From contig NZ_PTJC01000006.1 in NCBI RefSeq assembly GCF_002934605.1, positions 434,001 through 498,000 of the forward strand: a stretch of 64,000 nt of DNA, in the 5' to 3' direction. Positions 38,680-49,260 of this stretch are shown piece by piece. A program made the translations under genes and the position numbers. This DNA comes from Neolewinella xylanilytica (lineage in GTDB: Bacteria; Bacteroidota; Bacteroidia; Chitinophagales; Saprospiraceae). The first letter of the stretch is position 1, and each line of letters starts with the position of its first letter. The notes under the pieces were generated by a model. It made no database searches and was not told the DNA's origin. It worked only from the letters and a program-made list of their open reading frames with translations.

Positions 38680-39156
38680 ATGCGTAAAAGAAAACCAAAA
38701 CTCCGGATTGTAACTCCGGACCCCCGTTACGGCGATACCCTCGTCACCCAATTCGTCAACAACCTGATGTACTCCGGTAAGAAGAGTACGGCCTTCTCCG
38801 TCTTTTACGACGCGATGGACATCATCAAGGAGCGGGTTTCCAACGAGGAGATCGACGAATACGAAGTATGGAAGCGGGCGATCAATAACGCCATGCCTCA
38901 GGTGGAAGTACGCAGCCGCCGGATCGGTGGGGCTACTTTCCAGATCCCGACCGAAATCCGCGGCAAGCGGAAAATGTCGATCGGCATGAAGTGGCTCGTA
39001 CGCTTTGCCCGTCAGCGCAGCGGTAAGGGTTTCGCCGAAAAAATGGCCGCCGAACTGCTCGCCGCCAGCCGCAACGAAGGCTTGGCTGTCAAGCGGAAGG
39101 AAGAGACCCACAAGATGGCCGAGTCCAACCGCGCCTTCGCCCACTACGGTCGGTAG
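38680..39156 (+). CDS. rpsG: 30S ribosomal protein S7 (uS7)
   Basis: 158 residues. MRKRKPK start, VTQFVNNLMYSGKKSTA, VEVRSRRIGGATFQIPTE and the C-terminal NRAFAHYGR. It nucleates the 30S head near the E site. Followed after 51 bp by fusA. Confidence 0.98.
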   Translation: MRKRKPKLRIVTPDPRYGDTLVTQFVNNLMYSGKKSTAFSVFYDAMDIIKERVSNEEIDEYEVWKRAINNAMPQVEVRSRRIGGATFQIPTEIRGKRKMSIGMKWLVRFARQRSGKGFAEKMAAELLAASRNEGLAVKRKEETHKMAESNRAFAHYGR

Positions 39157-39207
39157 AAACCGAGGTCTTTGCTTTTCCTTTTTCCCATCTAAATATCATC
39201 CACCGCC

Positions 39208-41340
39208 ATGGCTACGGATCTTCATTATACCCGAAACATCGGTATCGCTGCCCACATCGACGCGGGCAAGACCACGACTACCGAACGCATTCTTTACTAT
39301 ACCGGTATCTCCCACAAAATCGGTGAGGTACACGACGGTGCCGCCACCATGGACTGGATGGAGCAGGAGCAGGAGCGTGGTATTACGATTACCTCCGCCG
39401 CTACCCACACCAACTGGAAGTGGAAGGATGAGAGCTACGTCTTCAATATCATCGATACCCCCGGCCACGTCGACTTCACCGTAGAGGTGAACCGCTCGTT
39501 GCGGGTGCTGGACGGACTCGTGTTTCTCTTCTGTGCCGTATCGGGCGTAGAGCCACAGTCTGAAACCAACTGGCGCCTGGCCAACAACTATAAAGTTCCG
39601 CGCATCGGATTCGTCAATAAGATGGACCGCTCGGGAGCCGATTTCTTCGCCGTCGTCAAGGACGTCCAGGACAAGCTGGGATCCAAAGCCATACCGCTCC
39701 AGGTGCCCATCGGCGCGGAGGAGCGCTTCACCGGCGTGGTCGACCTCGTCACCATGCAGGCCATCGAGTGGAACGAAGACGATATGGGCATGACCTTCAA
39801 CGTCATCGATACGCCCGAGGATCTGAAGGAAACGGTAGGAGAATGGCGCGAGAAGCTGCTGGAAGCCGTAGCCGAATACGACGAGAGTCTGCTGGAGAAG
39901 TACTTCGAAGACCCCGAGAGCATCAGCGTGGAAGAAGTACGCAAGGCCGTCCGTGATGCCGTCATGGATGCTGCTTTCGTACCCATGATGTGCGGATCCG
40001 CCTTCAAAAACAAGGGCGTACAGGCCGTGCTGGACGCGGTATGTGCCTACCTGCCCAGCCCGCTGGACGTTCCCCCGATCAAGGGTACCCACCCCGACGA
40101 CGAGGAGAAGATCCTCACCCGGAAAGCTTCGGTGGACGAGCCCTTCTCGGCCCTGGCCTTCAAAATCGCTACGGACCCATTCGTAGGTCGCCTAGCCTTT
40201 ATGCGGGTGTACTCCGGCCGTCTTGATGCCGGTTCCTACGTAAGAAACACCCGCAGCGATAGCAAGGAGCGTATTTCCCGTCTTTACCAGATGCACGCCA
40301 ATAAGCAGGAGAGCATCACGAAAGTAGAGGCCGGCGACATTGCCGCCGCCGTTGGATTCAAGGATATCCGGACCGGCGATACCCTGTGTGATGCCGATCA
40401 CCCCATCGTACTGGAGTCCATGGTCTTCCCCGATCCCGTGATCGGTGTAGCCGTCGAGCCCAAGACGCAGAAGGATATCGACAAGCTCGGCATGGCCCTC
40501 GCTAAACTGGCGGAGGAGGATCCCACCTTCCAGGTTAAGTACGACGAGGACACCAACCAGACCGTCATCAGCGGCATGGGTGAACTGCACTTGGAGATCA
40601 TCGTGGACCGCCTGAAGCGCGAGTTTAAGGTAGAGGCTAACGTAGGTGCGCCCCAGGTGAACTACAAGGAAGCACTCTTCAACACGGTTACCCACCGGGA
40701 GCGCCTCAAGAAGCAGTCGGGTGGTTCGGGTCTGTTTGCCGACATGAGCTTCGACCTCGGCCCGGCCGACGAGGAGTTCCTGGAAAGCGAGGACTTCAAG
40801 AGTGGTAAGGAAACCCTTCAGTTCGTATGGGACATCGTTGGCGGTTCGATCGACAAGAACTACCAGAAGCCTATTCGGGACGGATTCAAGTCTATGATGA
40901 AGAACGGCATTCTTGCCGGATACAACATCGACAGCATGAAGGTGCGTGTGTTCGACGGTGCTATGCACACGGTTGACTCGAAGCCCATTGCGTTCGAACT
41001 CTGTGCCAAGGAGGGCTTCCGGGAAGCCGCCAAGCAGGCTCAGCCTAAGCTGCTCGAACCCATCATGGAAGTGGTCATCATCACGCCGGAGGAGTACACC
41101 GGTAACGTGATCGGTGACCTCAACCGCCGCCGCGGTCTGCCGAAGGGCCAGAACCCGGTAACCGGAGGAGCGGTCAAGATTACCGCAGACGTACCGCTGA
41201 GTGAAATGTTCGGTTACGTAACCGACCTCCGCACGATCACTTCCGGCCGTGCCAACTCGAGCATGACGTTTAGCCACTACACCGAGGCCCCCTCAGGTAT
41301 TGCTAAGGAAATTATCGAAAAGGCTCGCGGAGAAGCTTAA
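39208..41340 (+). CDS. fusA: Elongation factor G
   Basis: 710 residues with all five EF-G domains. G1 [10 protein letters not shown] (15-24), G3 DTPGHVDF, G4 NKMDRSGAD; domain [22 protein letters not shown] near the C-terminus. It drives translocation of tRNA and mRNA. EF-Tu (tuf), which often follows in this cluster, is absent; rpsJ comes next after 96 bp. Confidence 0.98.
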   Translation: MATDLHYTRNIGIAAHIDAGKTTTTERILYYTGISHKIGEVHDGAATMDWMEQEQERGITITSAATHTNWKWKDESYVFNIIDTPGHVDFTVEVNRSLRVLDGLVFLFCAVSGVEPQSETNWRLANNYKVPRIGFVNKMDRSGADFFAVVKDVQDKLGSKAIPLQVPIGAEERFTGVVDLVTMQAIEWNEDDMGMTFNVIDTPEDLKETVGEWREKLLEAVAEYDESLLEKYFEDPESISVEEVRKAVRDAVMDAAFVPMMCGSAFKNKGVQAVLDAVCAYLPSPLDVPPIKGTHPDDEEKILTRKASVDEPFSALAFKIATDPFVGRLAFMRVYSGRLDAGSYVRNTRSDSKERISRLYQMHANKQESITKVEAGDIAAAVGFKDIRTGDTLCDADHPIVLESMVFPDPVIGVAVEPKTQKDIDKLGMALAKLAEEDPTFQVKYDEDTNQTVISGMGELHLEIIVDRLKREFKVEANVGAPQVNYKEALFNTVTHRERLKKQSGGSGLFADMSFDLGPADEEFLESEDFKSGKETLQFVWDIVGGSIDKNYQKPIRDGFKSMMKNGILAGYNIDSMKVRVFDGAMHTVDSKPIAFELCAKEGFREAAKQAQPKLLEPIMEVVIITPEEYTGNVIGDLNRRRGLPKGQNPVTGGAVKITADVPLSEMFGYVTDLRTITSGRANSSMTFSHYTEAPSGIAKEIIEKARGEA

Positions 41341-41355
41341 ACCTAGTAATTATGT

Positions 41356-41373
41356 CCGCCGGAATGCCGGCGG
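41356..41373 (+). repeat. 7-bp hairpin in the fusA-rpsJ gap
   Basis: CCGCCGG, loop AATG, CCGGCGG, followed by a second weak stem GAGAAGG/CCTTCTC (41383-41407). No T-run, so it is probably not a terminator. It starts with the same GTCCGCCGGAA word as the hairpin at 19276. Confidence 0.5.
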
Positions 41374-41436
41374 CCCTCTGGAGAGAAGGGGGTACGTCCT
41401 CCTTCTCTTCCTCAATCCTTGAAATTTAAAACTGGC

Positions 41437-41745
41437 ATGAATCAGAAAATTCGCATTAAGCTGCGGTCCTACGATCATAACCTGGTAGACAAGTCTACCG
41501 AGAAGATCGTCAAGACCGTAAAGAACAGTGGGGCCATCGTAACCGGCCCGATTCCGCTGCCCACCGAGAAAGATATTTACACCGTTCTGCGCTCGCCGCA
41601 CGTAAATAAGAAATCCCGGGAGCAGTTTCAGTTGCGCACCCACAAGCGACTGATCGAGATTTACACCCCCAACCAGAAAACGGTGGACGCCCTGGCTAAG
41701 CTAGAGCTGCCCAGTGGGGTGGATATCCAGGTAAAGCTGACGTAA
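41437..41745 (+). CDS. rpsJ: 30S ribosomal protein S10 (uS10)
   Basis: 102 residues from the ATG at 41437; an upstream TTG at 41419 is less likely. Starts [44 protein letters not shown] is the conserved loop. 30S head protein. 118 bp separate it from rplC. Confidence 0.97.
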   Translation: MNQKIRIKLRSYDHNLVDKSTEKIVKTVKNSGAIVTGPIPLPTEKDIYTVLRSPHVNKKSREQFQLRTHKRLIEIYTPNQKTVDALAKLELPSGVDIQVKLT

Positions 41746-41863
41746 GGTCTTCTTTGCTTGCCGCCCCCGGGCGGTTGATGTAACCTTTTAACTAACTGCT
41801 CCCCCCAATCGGTCGGGAGCTTACCGCCCGCTCTCCACGGAGAAGGCGGATAAATTAAGACCA

Positions 41864-42484
41864 ATGAACGGTATAATTGGTAAAAAAGTCGGGATGACTT
41901 CCATCTTCGACGACGCGGGCCGCAACGTGGCCTGTACGGTTATCGAGGCCGGCCCCTGCGTGGTCACTCAGGTTAAAACTGACGATACGGATCAGTACAA
42001 TGCCCTGCAGTTGGCCTACGGAGATAAAAAAGAGAAGATGACGACCAAGCAGTTGGCCGGTCACTTCAAAGCCGCTAGCACGGGGCCAAAGCGCGACGTG
42101 ATCGAGTTTCGGGATATGAAACTCGCTAAAGCGCTCGGCGACACCATCACCGTCGACGAAGTTTTCGTCGAGGGCGATATGGTAGCTGCCGTAGGTACGA
42201 GCAAGGGCAAGGGCTTCCAGGGTGTCGTGAAGCGGCACAACTTTAAGGGCGTCAATGATGCCACCCACGGTCAGCACAACCGCCAGCGTGCCCCCGGTTC
42301 GATCGGTGCGGCTAGCTACCCAGCCCGGGTATTCAAGGGCATGCGCATGGCCGGTCGCGACGGAGGGGGGCGCGTGACCATCAAGAACCTGAAGGTACTC
42401 AAGGTATTTCCCGACCGCAACCTGATTCTGGTGAAGGGCGCCGTACCCGGACCGAAGGGTGGAACCGTAATCCTGCACAAATAA
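41864..42484 (+). CDS. rplC: 50S ribosomal protein L3 (uL3)
   Basis: 206 residues. [20 protein letters not shown] start, [19 protein letters not shown] central extension that reaches towards the peptidyl transferase centre, and [12 protein letters not shown] end. 28 bp before rplD. Confidence 0.98.
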   Translation: MNGIIGKKVGMTSIFDDAGRNVACTVIEAGPCVVTQVKTDDTDQYNALQLAYGDKKEKMTTKQLAGHFKAASTGPKRDVIEFRDMKLAKALGDTITVDEVFVEGDMVAAVGTSKGKGFQGVVKRHNFKGVNDATHGQHNRQRAPGSIGAASYPARVFKGMRMAGRDGGGRVTIKNLKVLKVFPDRNLILVKGAVPGPKGGTVILHK

Positions 42485-42512
42485 GGCACCCCGCCTCTAA
42501 AAAGAAATAGAA

Positions 42513-43166
42513 ATGAAACTACAAGTTCATAGCGCTACGGGTGCCGGCACGGGCCGCGAGGTAGAACTCCCCGAGCACATCTTCGGAATCGAACCCAACG
42601 AGCACGCCGTTTACCTCGCCGTGAAGGCCTATCTGGCCGCTCAGCGTCAGGGTACCCACAAGGCAAAGGAACGCGGTGAAGTAGCCGGTTCTACCAAGAA
42701 GCTGCACCGCCAGAAAGGAACGGGTGGATCCCGTAAGGGCGACATTAAGAACCCGCTATTCCGCAGCGGTGGCCGCATCTTCGGTCCCCGCCCCCGTACC
42801 TACGGAATCAAGCTGAACAAACGCGTCAAAATGACGGCTCGTGCTTCTGCTTTTTCCACCAAGGCTGCTGCCGGAAACATCAAATTAGTAGAGAACCTAC
42901 AGTTCGATGCGCCCAAGACCAAGGACTATGTAAAGTTCCTGCATGCACTGGAAGCAACCGAAGGAAAGGTGCTGCTCATCACCGCCGACCACGATAGCAA
43001 CGTATACCGGAGCGGTCGTAACCTGCCCAACAGCAGCATCGTAAGCGCCGGATCGGTCAATACGTACGAAGTGATGCGCGCCGGTACCATCCTCATCGCC
43101 GAGGGTGCCATTGATAAACTGAAGGAGCAATTCGCGACCTTCGAAACCTCCACGACCAATGACTAA
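42513..43166 (+). CDS. rplD: 50S ribosomal protein L4 (uL4)
   Basis: 217 residues. The exit-tunnel loop KKLHRQKGTGGSRKGDIKNPLFRSGGRIFGPRPR is intact. In E. coli L4 represses the S10 operon through its leader; no such leader structure was recognised here. Overlaps rplW by 8 bp. Confidence 0.98.
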   Translation: MKLQVHSATGAGTGREVELPEHIFGIEPNEHAVYLAVKAYLAAQRQGTHKAKERGEVAGSTKKLHRQKGTGGSRKGDIKNPLFRSGGRIFGPRPRTYGIKLNKRVKMTARASAFSTKAAAGNIKLVENLQFDAPKTKDYVKFLHALEATEGKVLLITADHDSNVYRSGRNLPNSSIVSAGSVNTYEVMRAGTILIAEGAIDKLKEQFATFETSTTND

Positions 43167-43455
43167 GAATATCCTCATCAAGTCGGTAGTTTCGGAGAAA
43201 GCCGAACTACTCAGCGAAAACCGCGGGCACTACACCTTCGTGGTGAACAGCACCGCTAACAAGATTCAGGTACGGAATGCCATCGAGGCCCGCTACGGTG
43301 TAACCGTAGACAGCGTCAATACGATGAACATGCCGTCCAAAAGCAAAAACAGATCGACCAAGTCCGGTATCGTCCGCGGACGGATAGCTGGCTTCAAGAA
43401 AGCCATTGTTACCCTGATCGAAGGCGACACCATCGACTTGTATAACGAGTATTAA
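43159..43455 (+). CDS. rplW: 50S ribosomal protein L23 (uL23)
   Basis: 98 residues. ILIKSVVSEKAELLSE, then VVNSTANKIQVRNAIEARYGVTV. Docking site for SRP and trigger factor at the tunnel exit. Start codon lies inside the rplD end, so translation is probably coupled. Confidence 0.97.
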   Translation: MTKNILIKSVVSEKAELLSENRGHYTFVVNSTANKIQVRNAIEARYGVTVDSVNTMNMPSKSKNRSTKSGIVRGRIAGFKKAIVTLIEGDTIDLYNEY

Positions 43456-43545
43456 TTCAACACCGGTAGGTGGGGAGCAGCGGACCAGGGTCGATCTGGG
43501 TATCCGTCTTCATGCTCCGAGATCTGCCGGGCAACAAGCGCAATA

Positions 43546-44382
43546 ATGCCAATCAAAAAATTTAAGCCGGTATCCGCCGGATCCCGTTTCCACGTCGGTA
43601 ATAAGTTTACCGAACTGTCGGGTGATAAGCCGGAGAAGAGCCTGCTGGCTCCCGTAAAGCGTACGGGCGGCCGTAACCGCACCGGTAAGATGACCGTGCG
43701 TCAGCGTGGTGGCGGACACAAGCGTCGCTACCGTGTAGTAGATTTCCGTCGTGAGAAAGACGGTATTCGTGCCGAGGTGAAAACCATTGAGTACGATCCC
43801 AACCGCACCGCCTTTATCGCCCTGGTGGAATACACCGACGGCGAAAAGCGCTACATCATCGCACCGCAAGGACTTACCGTTGGGGATACCATCGTCAGCG
43901 GCCCGGAAGCAACGCCGGATACCGGCAATTGCATGTTGCTGGGTGACGTACCCCTGGGTTCGCAAATCCACAGCATCGAGCTGCAGCCCGGTAAGGGCGC
44001 CGCGTTGGCTCGTTCGGCGGGTACGAATGGTACCCTGATGGGGAAGGAAGGGTTGTTCGTTTCCGTCAAACTACCCAGTGGGGAAGTTCGCCGGATCCTG
44101 AAGACCTGCCGGGCCGTAATCGGTGCTACTTCAAACCCTGACCACGCCCTGACCGTTGCCGGTAAGGCAGGACGGAAGCGTTGGTTAGGCCGCCGTCCGC
44201 GCGTTCGTGGTGTAGCCATGAACCCCGTCGATCACCCCATGGGTGGTGGTGAAGGTCGCGCTTCGGGTGGTCACCCCCGCTCACGTACCGGTATTATGGC
44301 CAAGGGTCAGAAGACGCGGAACGTCAATAAGGCTAGCAACAAAATGATCATCAGCCGTCGCAAGACCAAGAACAAGAAATAA
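43546..44382 (+). CDS. rplB: 50S ribosomal protein L2 (uL2)
   Basis: 278 residues. [26 protein letters not shown] and the C-terminal [14 protein letters not shown] with the conserved His near the peptidyl transferase centre. 3 bp before rpsS. Confidence 0.98.
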   Translation: MPIKKFKPVSAGSRFHVGNKFTELSGDKPEKSLLAPVKRTGGRNRTGKMTVRQRGGGHKRRYRVVDFRREKDGIRAEVKTIEYDPNRTAFIALVEYTDGEKRYIIAPQGLTVGDTIVSGPEATPDTGNCMLLGDVPLGSQIHSIELQPGKGAALARSAGTNGTLMGKEGLFVSVKLPSGEVRRILKTCRAVIGATSNPDHALTVAGKAGRKRWLGRRPRVRGVAMNPVDHPMGGGEGRASGGHPRSRTGIMAKGQKTRNVNKASNKMIISRRKTKNKK

Positions 44383-44385
44383 TTT

Positions 44386-44652
44386 ATGGCACGTTCGCTA
44401 AAGAAAGGACCCTACGTTTTTCACAAGCTTTACGACAAGATTGTAAAGTCACAGGAAGGAGGCCGTAAGGGCATGATCAAGACTTGGTCGCGCGCATCCA
44501 TGATCGTCCCCGACATGGTAGGGCTCACGATCGCGGTTCACAATGGTAAAACTCACGTCCCCGTATACGTCACGGAGAACATGGTAGGACACAAACTCGG
44601 TGAGTTTGCACCTACCCGTTCGTTCCGCGGCCACGGTGGCAAGAAAAAATAG
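44386..44652 (+). CDS. rpsS: 30S ribosomal protein S19 (uS19)
   Basis: 88 residues. [58 protein letters not shown]. The stop codon abuts the palindromic block at 44651-44722. Confidence 0.98.
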   Translation: MARSLKKGPYVFHKLYDKIVKSQEGGRKGMIKTWSRASMIVPDMVGLTIAVHNGKTHVPVYVTENMVGHKLGEFAPTRSFRGHGGKKK

Positions 44653-44722
44653 TACGGTAGTCGGTAGTACGGTAGCAGCATGCACCGACTACCGTACTAC
44701 CACGCTACCGTACTACCGTACT
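44651..44722. repeat. Palindromic block between rpsS and rplV
   Basis: AGTACGGTAGTCGGT (44651-44665) pairs perfectly with ACCGACTACCGTACT (44684-44698), and further AGTACGGTAG / CTACCGTACT words repeat on both sides to 44722. It is built from short reiterated words, like the atpD-atpC and cusA-tolC blocks but with a different sequence. No T-run. Confidence 0.85.
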
Positions 44723-44801
44723 TTAAAACTGAGTGAAGGAAGAGTAAGGTCTCGCCTTCGGGCCCGCTTTACTAACCCGTTCCCTCGTAATTTATCCAAT
44801 A

Positions 44802-45200
44802 ATGGAAGCAACAGCAAGTTTAAATAGCATTCCGATGTCGGTCCGCAAGATGCGGCTCGTAGTCGACCTGATCCGCGGTAAGCGAGTCGGAGAAGCTCTG
44901 GGTATTCTGGAGTACAGCAAGCAGGAAGCCGCCATCTGGCTGCGTAAGAACCTGCTTTCGGCCATCGCGAACTGGGAGTACAAAACCGACGGTTTGGAAA
45001 GCGCCGACGAGTACGACCTGATCGTCAGCGAAATCTTCGCCGATGCCGGAGCTCAAATCAAGCGGTTTCGGCCAGCACCGCACGGACGCGCCCACCGCAT
45101 CCGTAAGCACAGCTGCCACATTACAATCAAGGTAAGTAACACGCTTCCGATCCCCTCGGAAAAAGTGGAAGCTACCGAACCGGAAACCGTCGAAGAATAA
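44802..45200 (+). CDS. rplV: 50S ribosomal protein L22 (uL22)
   Basis: 132 residues. NSIPMSVRKMRLVVDLIRGKRVGEALGIL and the tunnel hairpin RFRPAPHGRAHRIRKHSCHITI. The C-terminus has an extra acidic tail (EKVEATEPETVEE). It follows a 149-bp gap holding the palindromic block. Confidence 0.97.
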   Translation: MEATASLNSIPMSVRKMRLVVDLIRGKRVGEALGILEYSKQEAAIWLRKNLLSAIANWEYKTDGLESADEYDLIVSEIFADAGAQIKRFRPAPHGRAHRIRKHSCHITIKVSNTLPIPSEKVEATEPETVEE

Positions 45201-45206
45201 TATATC

Positions 45207-45971
45207 ATGGGTCAGAAGACAAATCCAATAGGTAACCGTCTGGGTTACATTCGCGGCTGGGACAGTAACTGGTTCGCCGATAAAGACTACGCAGCCAACG
45301 TCATCGAAGACGAGAAGCTCCGCACTTACCTTGATACTCGTATCAGCAAGGGCGGTATCGCCCGGATCATCATTGAGCGGACCCTCAAGCGGGTGACGCT
45401 CACGATCCATACTTCACGTCCCGGTATCATCATCGGTAAGGGAGGCAAAGAGATCGATCAGATTCGCGAGGAACTTCGCCGGCTTACGGACAAAGACATC
45501 CAGATCAATATCATCGAGATCCGCAAGCCGGAACTGGACGCGAATATTGTGGCGGAATCCATCGCCAACCAGATCGAAGCACGGATCAACTACCGCCGGG
45601 CGATCAAGACCAGTATCGCTTCTACGATGCGGGCGGGTGCCGAAGGTATCAAGATCCGGATCGCAGGTCGCCTGAACGGTTCCGATATGAGCCGCAACGA
45701 GGAGTACAAGGAAGGACGTACGCCATTGCATACATTCCGCGCCGATATCGATTACGCCAACAAGGAGGCCCATACGGTCTACGGTCGTATCGGCATCAAG
45801 GTTTGGCTCTGTAAGGGCGAGGTGCTAGGTAAGCGTGACCTTAATCCGAATGCCGGTCTGGCAACGAAGGGTGACGATCGGCGCAGCGGCGGAAGCAGCA
45901 GCGGCGGAAGCAGCGGCGGCGGAGGCGGCCGGGGCGGTCGTCGCGGCGGCAGCGGCGGAGGCCGGCGCTAG
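45207..45971 (+). CDS. rpsC: 30S ribosomal protein S3 (uS3) with Gly/Arg-rich tail
   Basis: 254 residues. [18 protein letters not shown] start, KH domain with [22 protein letters not shown] motif ([14 protein letters not shown]) and the C-terminal domain [14 protein letters not shown]. The last 30 residues are a Gly/Ser/Arg repeat ([16 protein letters not shown]). S3 lines the mRNA entry channel, so the tail may touch incoming mRNA. After it comes an unusual 280-bp gap. Confidence 0.97.
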   Translation: MGQKTNPIGNRLGYIRGWDSNWFADKDYAANVIEDEKLRTYLDTRISKGGIARIIIERTLKRVTLTIHTSRPGIIIGKGGKEIDQIREELRRLTDKDIQINIIEIRKPELDANIVAESIANQIEARINYRRAIKTSIASTMRAGAEGIKIRIAGRLNGSDMSRNEEYKEGRTPLHTFRADIDYANKEAHTVYGRIGIKVWLCKGEVLGKRDLNPNAGLATKGDDRRSGGSSSGGSSGGGGGRGGRRGGSGGGRR

Positions 45972-46207
45972 ACGAGCTACGACTACCACGACCTGGTGGC
46001 CGGCGCGTGACGCCAGGTGCATCAGCGATATTCCAACGACTTAACCGCCAGCGGCGAGAACAACAGACCGGAGATCATCAAGCCAGGCTTTGCGCTGATC
46101 TCCATCCCGAAGAGCAGGGTAGTAGCCGGTCACCGACCGCTTCTACCTTGCTTTACTTTGCTCGGAAGAAATCGAGCGTTATGCTTTTCATTGTCAGGGG
46201 AAAAGCG

Positions 46208-46215
46208 TACCTTTG
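46208..46215 (+). promoter_or_regulatory. -7 promoter element TACCTTTG inside the ribosomal protein cluster
   Basis: Exact TAnnTTTG match 36 nt before rplP, with TTG at 46191-46193. The 280-bp gap between rpsC and rplP, which are usually adjacent, together with this motif suggests a second promoter splitting the cluster into two transcripts. Confidence 0.65.
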
Positions 46216-46251
46216 CCCCGCTCTAAGAGAGCCCTCTTCAAATTTAGTACC

Positions 46252-46671
46252 ATGCTACAGCCGAAAAGAACGAAATACCGCAAGCAGCAAAAAGGCCGTA
46301 ATACGGGCCTGGCAGGCCGTGGTAATCTGGTTTCCTTCGGAACTTTCGGGCTTAAAAGCCTGGATTCCGGACGAATCACCAACCGCCAAATTGAAGCCGC
46401 CCGTATCGCTATGACGCGTAATATGAAACGGGAGGGAAAAGTTTGGATCCGCATTTTTCCAGATAAGCCCATCACCAGCAAGCCGCTTGAGGTGCGGATG
46501 GGTAAGGGTAAAGGTGCCCTGGATCACTGGGTCGCTCAGGTGCAACCCGGTCGCGTACTCTTCGAACTCGATGGTGTCAGCCGGGAAGTTGCTGAGGAGT
46601 CGTTGCGATTGGCCGCCCAGAAGCTACCCGTATTGACCAAGATCATTACCCGGGTAGACTACCAGGAGTAG
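46252..46671 (+). CDS. rplP: 50S ribosomal protein L16 (uL16)
   Basis: 139 residues from the ATG at 46252; an in-frame ATG at 46213 lies within the promoter element and is excluded. [17 protein letters not shown] start, [33 protein letters not shown]. Contacts the A-site tRNA region. Confidence 0.97.
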   Translation: MLQPKRTKYRKQQKGRNTGLAGRGNLVSFGTFGLKSLDSGRITNRQIEAARIAMTRNMKREGKVWIRIFPDKPITSKPLEVRMGKGKGALDHWVAQVQPGRVLFELDGVSREVAEESLRLAAQKLPVLTKIITRVDYQE

Positions 46672-46743
46672 ATCGAAACAACCATTAAATAGTTAAGTCC
46701 GCTTTAGGGTAGAAGCATTCGATAAGCGGAAGAATAAGAAACG

Positions 46744-47001
46744 ATGGCGAGTAATAAAACATTAGAACTTCGAGATGCCTCCGACGCTGACCTCCGGGAT
46801 CAGTTGAACGAGAGCGTTACCAGTCTGGAAAAGATGAGGTTCGACCATACCGTGAACGGCATTGAGAATCCCTTAGAGCTGCGCACCGTTCGTCGCGACG
46901 TGGCCCGAATCAGAACCGAGCTCCGGCGTCGGGAACTGGCGGGTATGTCCGCCGAAGCGTTGGCCAAACGCGACAGCATTCGCCGCCGCCGCAAAAAGTA
47001 A
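46744..47001 (+). CDS. rpmC: 50S ribosomal protein L29 (uL29)
   Basis: 85 residues: ELRDASDADLRDQLNESVTSLEKMRFDHTVNGIENPLELRTVRRDVARIRTELRRRE, with a basic C-terminal extension RDSIRRRRKK. 7 bp before rpsQ. Confidence 0.95.
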   Translation: MASNKTLELRDASDADLRDQLNESVTSLEKMRFDHTVNGIENPLELRTVRRDVARIRTELRRRELAGMSAEALAKRDSIRRRRKK

Positions 47002-47008
47002 CTGAGTT

Positions 47009-47476
47009 ATGAGTACAGAGGAAAAAAACGTCCCCGAGCAGGACGAGCGTCCGGAGGGAAAGGAGAGCGTGCTTCAGCAGGTAACCAGTGCAGTGGACGA
47101 TGCGGTCGAAACGGCCGCGGAAACCATTGAAAGCATTACCGGCAGTTCCGAATCCGAATCTTCGAATAAAAAAACATCTCCAGTGGATAGCAGCAAGTCA
47201 ACCGGTACGCGTGAAAAGGATTCCGCCCGTAACGAACGGAAAACCCGTGATGGCGTCGTCGTCAGTAATAAGATGGACAAGACAATCTCGGTAGCTATCG
47301 AGCGTCGTCTTCAGCACCCGATTTACGGTAAATACGTGAAGAAGACTAAAAAGCTGATCGCCCACGACGAGAGCAATGAATGTCAGATCGGCGATCTGGT
47401 CCGTATCATGGAATGCCGGCCGCTCAGCCGCCGTAAGCGCTGGCGCCTCATCTCCGTACTGGAGAAGGCCAAGTAA
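47009..47476 (+). CDS. rpsQ: 30S ribosomal protein S17 (uS17) with a long acidic N-terminal extension
   Basis: 155 residues, nearly twice the usual 80-90. The S17 core starts near residue 76 ([22 protein letters not shown]) and runs to [15 protein letters not shown]. The first 75 residues are acidic and Ser/Thr-rich ([35 protein letters not shown]) and likely disordered. The only start codon close to the core is this one; no Met lies between residue 1 and the core, so the extension is probably translated. Confidence 0.95.
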   Translation: MSTEEKNVPEQDERPEGKESVLQQVTSAVDDAVETAAETIESITGSSESESSNKKTSPVDSSKSTGTREKDSARNERKTRDGVVVSNKMDKTISVAIERRLQHPIYGKYVKKTKKLIAHDESNECQIGDLVRIMECRPLSRRKRWRLISVLEKAK

Positions 47477-47509
47477 TCCAATCGTAAACGGCATTAAAAG
47501 AAATTTGTC

Positions 47510-47878
47510 ATGATCCAACAGGAATCACGTTTACGCGTAGCGGATAACAGCGGAGCCCGGGAAGTACTTTGTATCCGAGTGCTGGGAGGTTCGAAGCGTC
47601 GTTACGCCACCATCGGCGACCAAATCGTCGTCAGTGTTAAAGATGCATCCCCCGGTGGGAACGTCAAGAAGGGATCGGTAAGCCGCGCCGTCGTCGTCCG
47701 CACCAAGAAGGAAGTTCGTCGCAAAGACGGCTCCTACATTCGCTTCGACGACAACGCCGTCGTTCTGCTGAATGCGGCCGAAGAACCCCGTGGAACCCGC
47801 ATTTTCGGCCCGGTGGCCCGCGAGCTCCGCGAGCGCAACTATATGAAGATCGTATCGCTAGCGCCCGAGGTACTCTAA
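47510..47878 (+). CDS. rplN: 50S ribosomal protein L14 (uL14)
   Basis: 122 residues. [27 protein letters not shown] start and [20 protein letters not shown] end, full family length. 42 bp before rplX. Confidence 0.98.
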   Translation: MIQQESRLRVADNSGAREVLCIRVLGGSKRRYATIGDQIVVSVKDASPGGNVKKGSVSRAVVVRTKKEVRRKDGSYIRFDDNAVVLLNAAEEPRGTRIFGPVARELRERNYMKIVSLAPEVL

Positions 47879-47920
47879 ATTCTTTTCCTTCCCCGCTCCC
47901 GGAGCGTAAATTATATAGCC

Positions 47921-48289
47921 ATGGCTAACAAGACTTACAAAGACAAGCAGAAGCGGCATCAGCCCAAGCTGAAGATCAAGAAGGGTGACCGGGTCGTAGT
48001 GATCAGCGGTGCGTACAAGGACCGGACCACGGCGCGTGAAGTTCTGGAAGTTTTTCCAGCCGAGAACCGGGCGCTGGTCGACGGCGTCAATATTCGCAAG
48101 AAGCACCAGAAACCCACCGAAGATGCCGCCGGCGGCATTGTTGACAAAGCCAGCCCCATCCATATTAGCAACCTGATGTTGGTAGATCCTTCCGTCGAGG
48201 AGGTGACCCCGACCCGCGTCGGTCGTAAGGCAGACGATAACGGAAAGCTTCAGCGCTACGGGAAGCGTAACGATAATATCATAGCATAA
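47921..48289 (+). CDS. rplX: 50S ribosomal protein L24 (uL24)
   Basis: 122 residues. KOW motif [48 protein letters not shown]. Its stop overlaps the rplE start (TAATG). Confidence 0.97.
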   Translation: MANKTYKDKQKRHQPKLKIKKGDRVVVISGAYKDRTTAREVLEVFPAENRALVDGVNIRKKHQKPTEDAAGGIVDKASPIHISNLMLVDPSVEEVTPTRVGRKADDNGKLQRYGKRNDNIIA

Positions 48290-48852
48290 TGAGCTACACG
48301 CCAAGACTAAAGAAGAAGTACGACGACGAAGTCCGTAGTAAGCTGCAGGAGCAGTTCAACTACAAGTCACCCATGGAGGTGCCCCGGCTGGTCAAAATAG
48401 CGATCAACCAGGGTGTTGGCAAGGGTACTCAGGACCGGAAACTGGTGGAAAACGCCGTTAAGGAAATGTCCCTCGTCGCCGGCCAAAAGGCAATCACCAC
48501 CAAGGCTAAAAAGTCGGTGTCCAACTTTAAGCTCCGGGACGGTATGGCCATCGGCGCCAAGGTTACCCTTCGACGAGGTAAAATGTACGAGTTCCTCGAT
48601 CGCCTCATTTCTACCGCGCTTCCCCGCGTTCGCGACTTCCGCGGCATCAGCGATAAGAGCTTCGACGGAAGAGGTAACTACACGATGGGGGTATCCGAGC
48701 AGATTATCTTTCCCGAAATCAGCCTCGATGACGTTCCGAACATTACCGGATTCGATATCACTTTCGTAACGACCGCAAAGACGGATGCCGAGGCCCTGGC
48801 TTTGCTGCGGGAGCTTGGACTTCCCTTTAAGAACCAGAATAACAACAACTAA
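48289..48852 (+). CDS. rplE: 50S ribosomal protein L5 (uL5)
   Basis: 187 residues. [72 protein letters not shown]. Contacts 5S rRNA. Overlaps both neighbours by one base. Confidence 0.98.
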   Translation: MSYTPRLKKKYDDEVRSKLQEQFNYKSPMEVPRLVKIAINQGVGKGTQDRKLVENAVKEMSLVAGQKAITTKAKKSVSNFKLRDGMAIGAKVTLRRGKMYEFLDRLISTALPRVRDFRGISDKSFDGRGNYTMGVSEQIIFPEISLDDVPNITGFDITFVTTAKTDAEALALLRELGLPFKNQNNNN

Positions 48853-49121
48853 TGGCTCGTAAATCACTAATCGCCCGCGAACGTAAGCGGGAGCGCATGG
48901 TCGCCAAGTACGCCGAAAAGCGTGCCGCGTTGAAGGCTGCCGGAGAGTGGGAAGAGCTGGACAAGCTGCCCCGTAACTCCAACCCCATCCGCTTGCACAA
49001 CCGTTGCGGATTGACCGGTCGCCCTAAGGGGTACATGCGGAAGTTCGGCCTGTGCCGCGTTAAGTTCCGGGAAATGGCCCTCGACGGCAAAATCCCCGGC
49101 ATTCGCAAGGCCAGCTGGTAA
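48852..49121 (+). CDS. rpsN: 30S ribosomal protein S14 (uS14), zinc-free form
   Basis: 89 residues. [23 protein letters not shown] start and [27 protein letters not shown]. Two of the four zinc-ligand Cys positions are missing, so this is the long Zn-independent form. Confidence 0.96.
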   Translation: MARKSLIARERKRERMVAKYAEKRAALKAAGEWEELDKLPRNSNPIRLHNRCGLTGRPKGYMRKFGLCRVKFREMALDGKIPGIRKASW

Positions 49122-49260
49122 TTCCGATACCATCGGGCTACCGCCTGGCAGGCAGGAACTTCCATGTTTCCGTTTACCCACCGGTAGTCTCTGTTTTTAC
49201 ATTTAATCCTAACAGTTCCGGAAGTTCTAATTAGAAAACCACGGAGCGCAATTTTATAAA

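Noticed and set aside
41356-41407. Terminator between fusA and rpsJ
   Set aside because: Stems are short and no T-run follows; the genes are normally co-transcribed.
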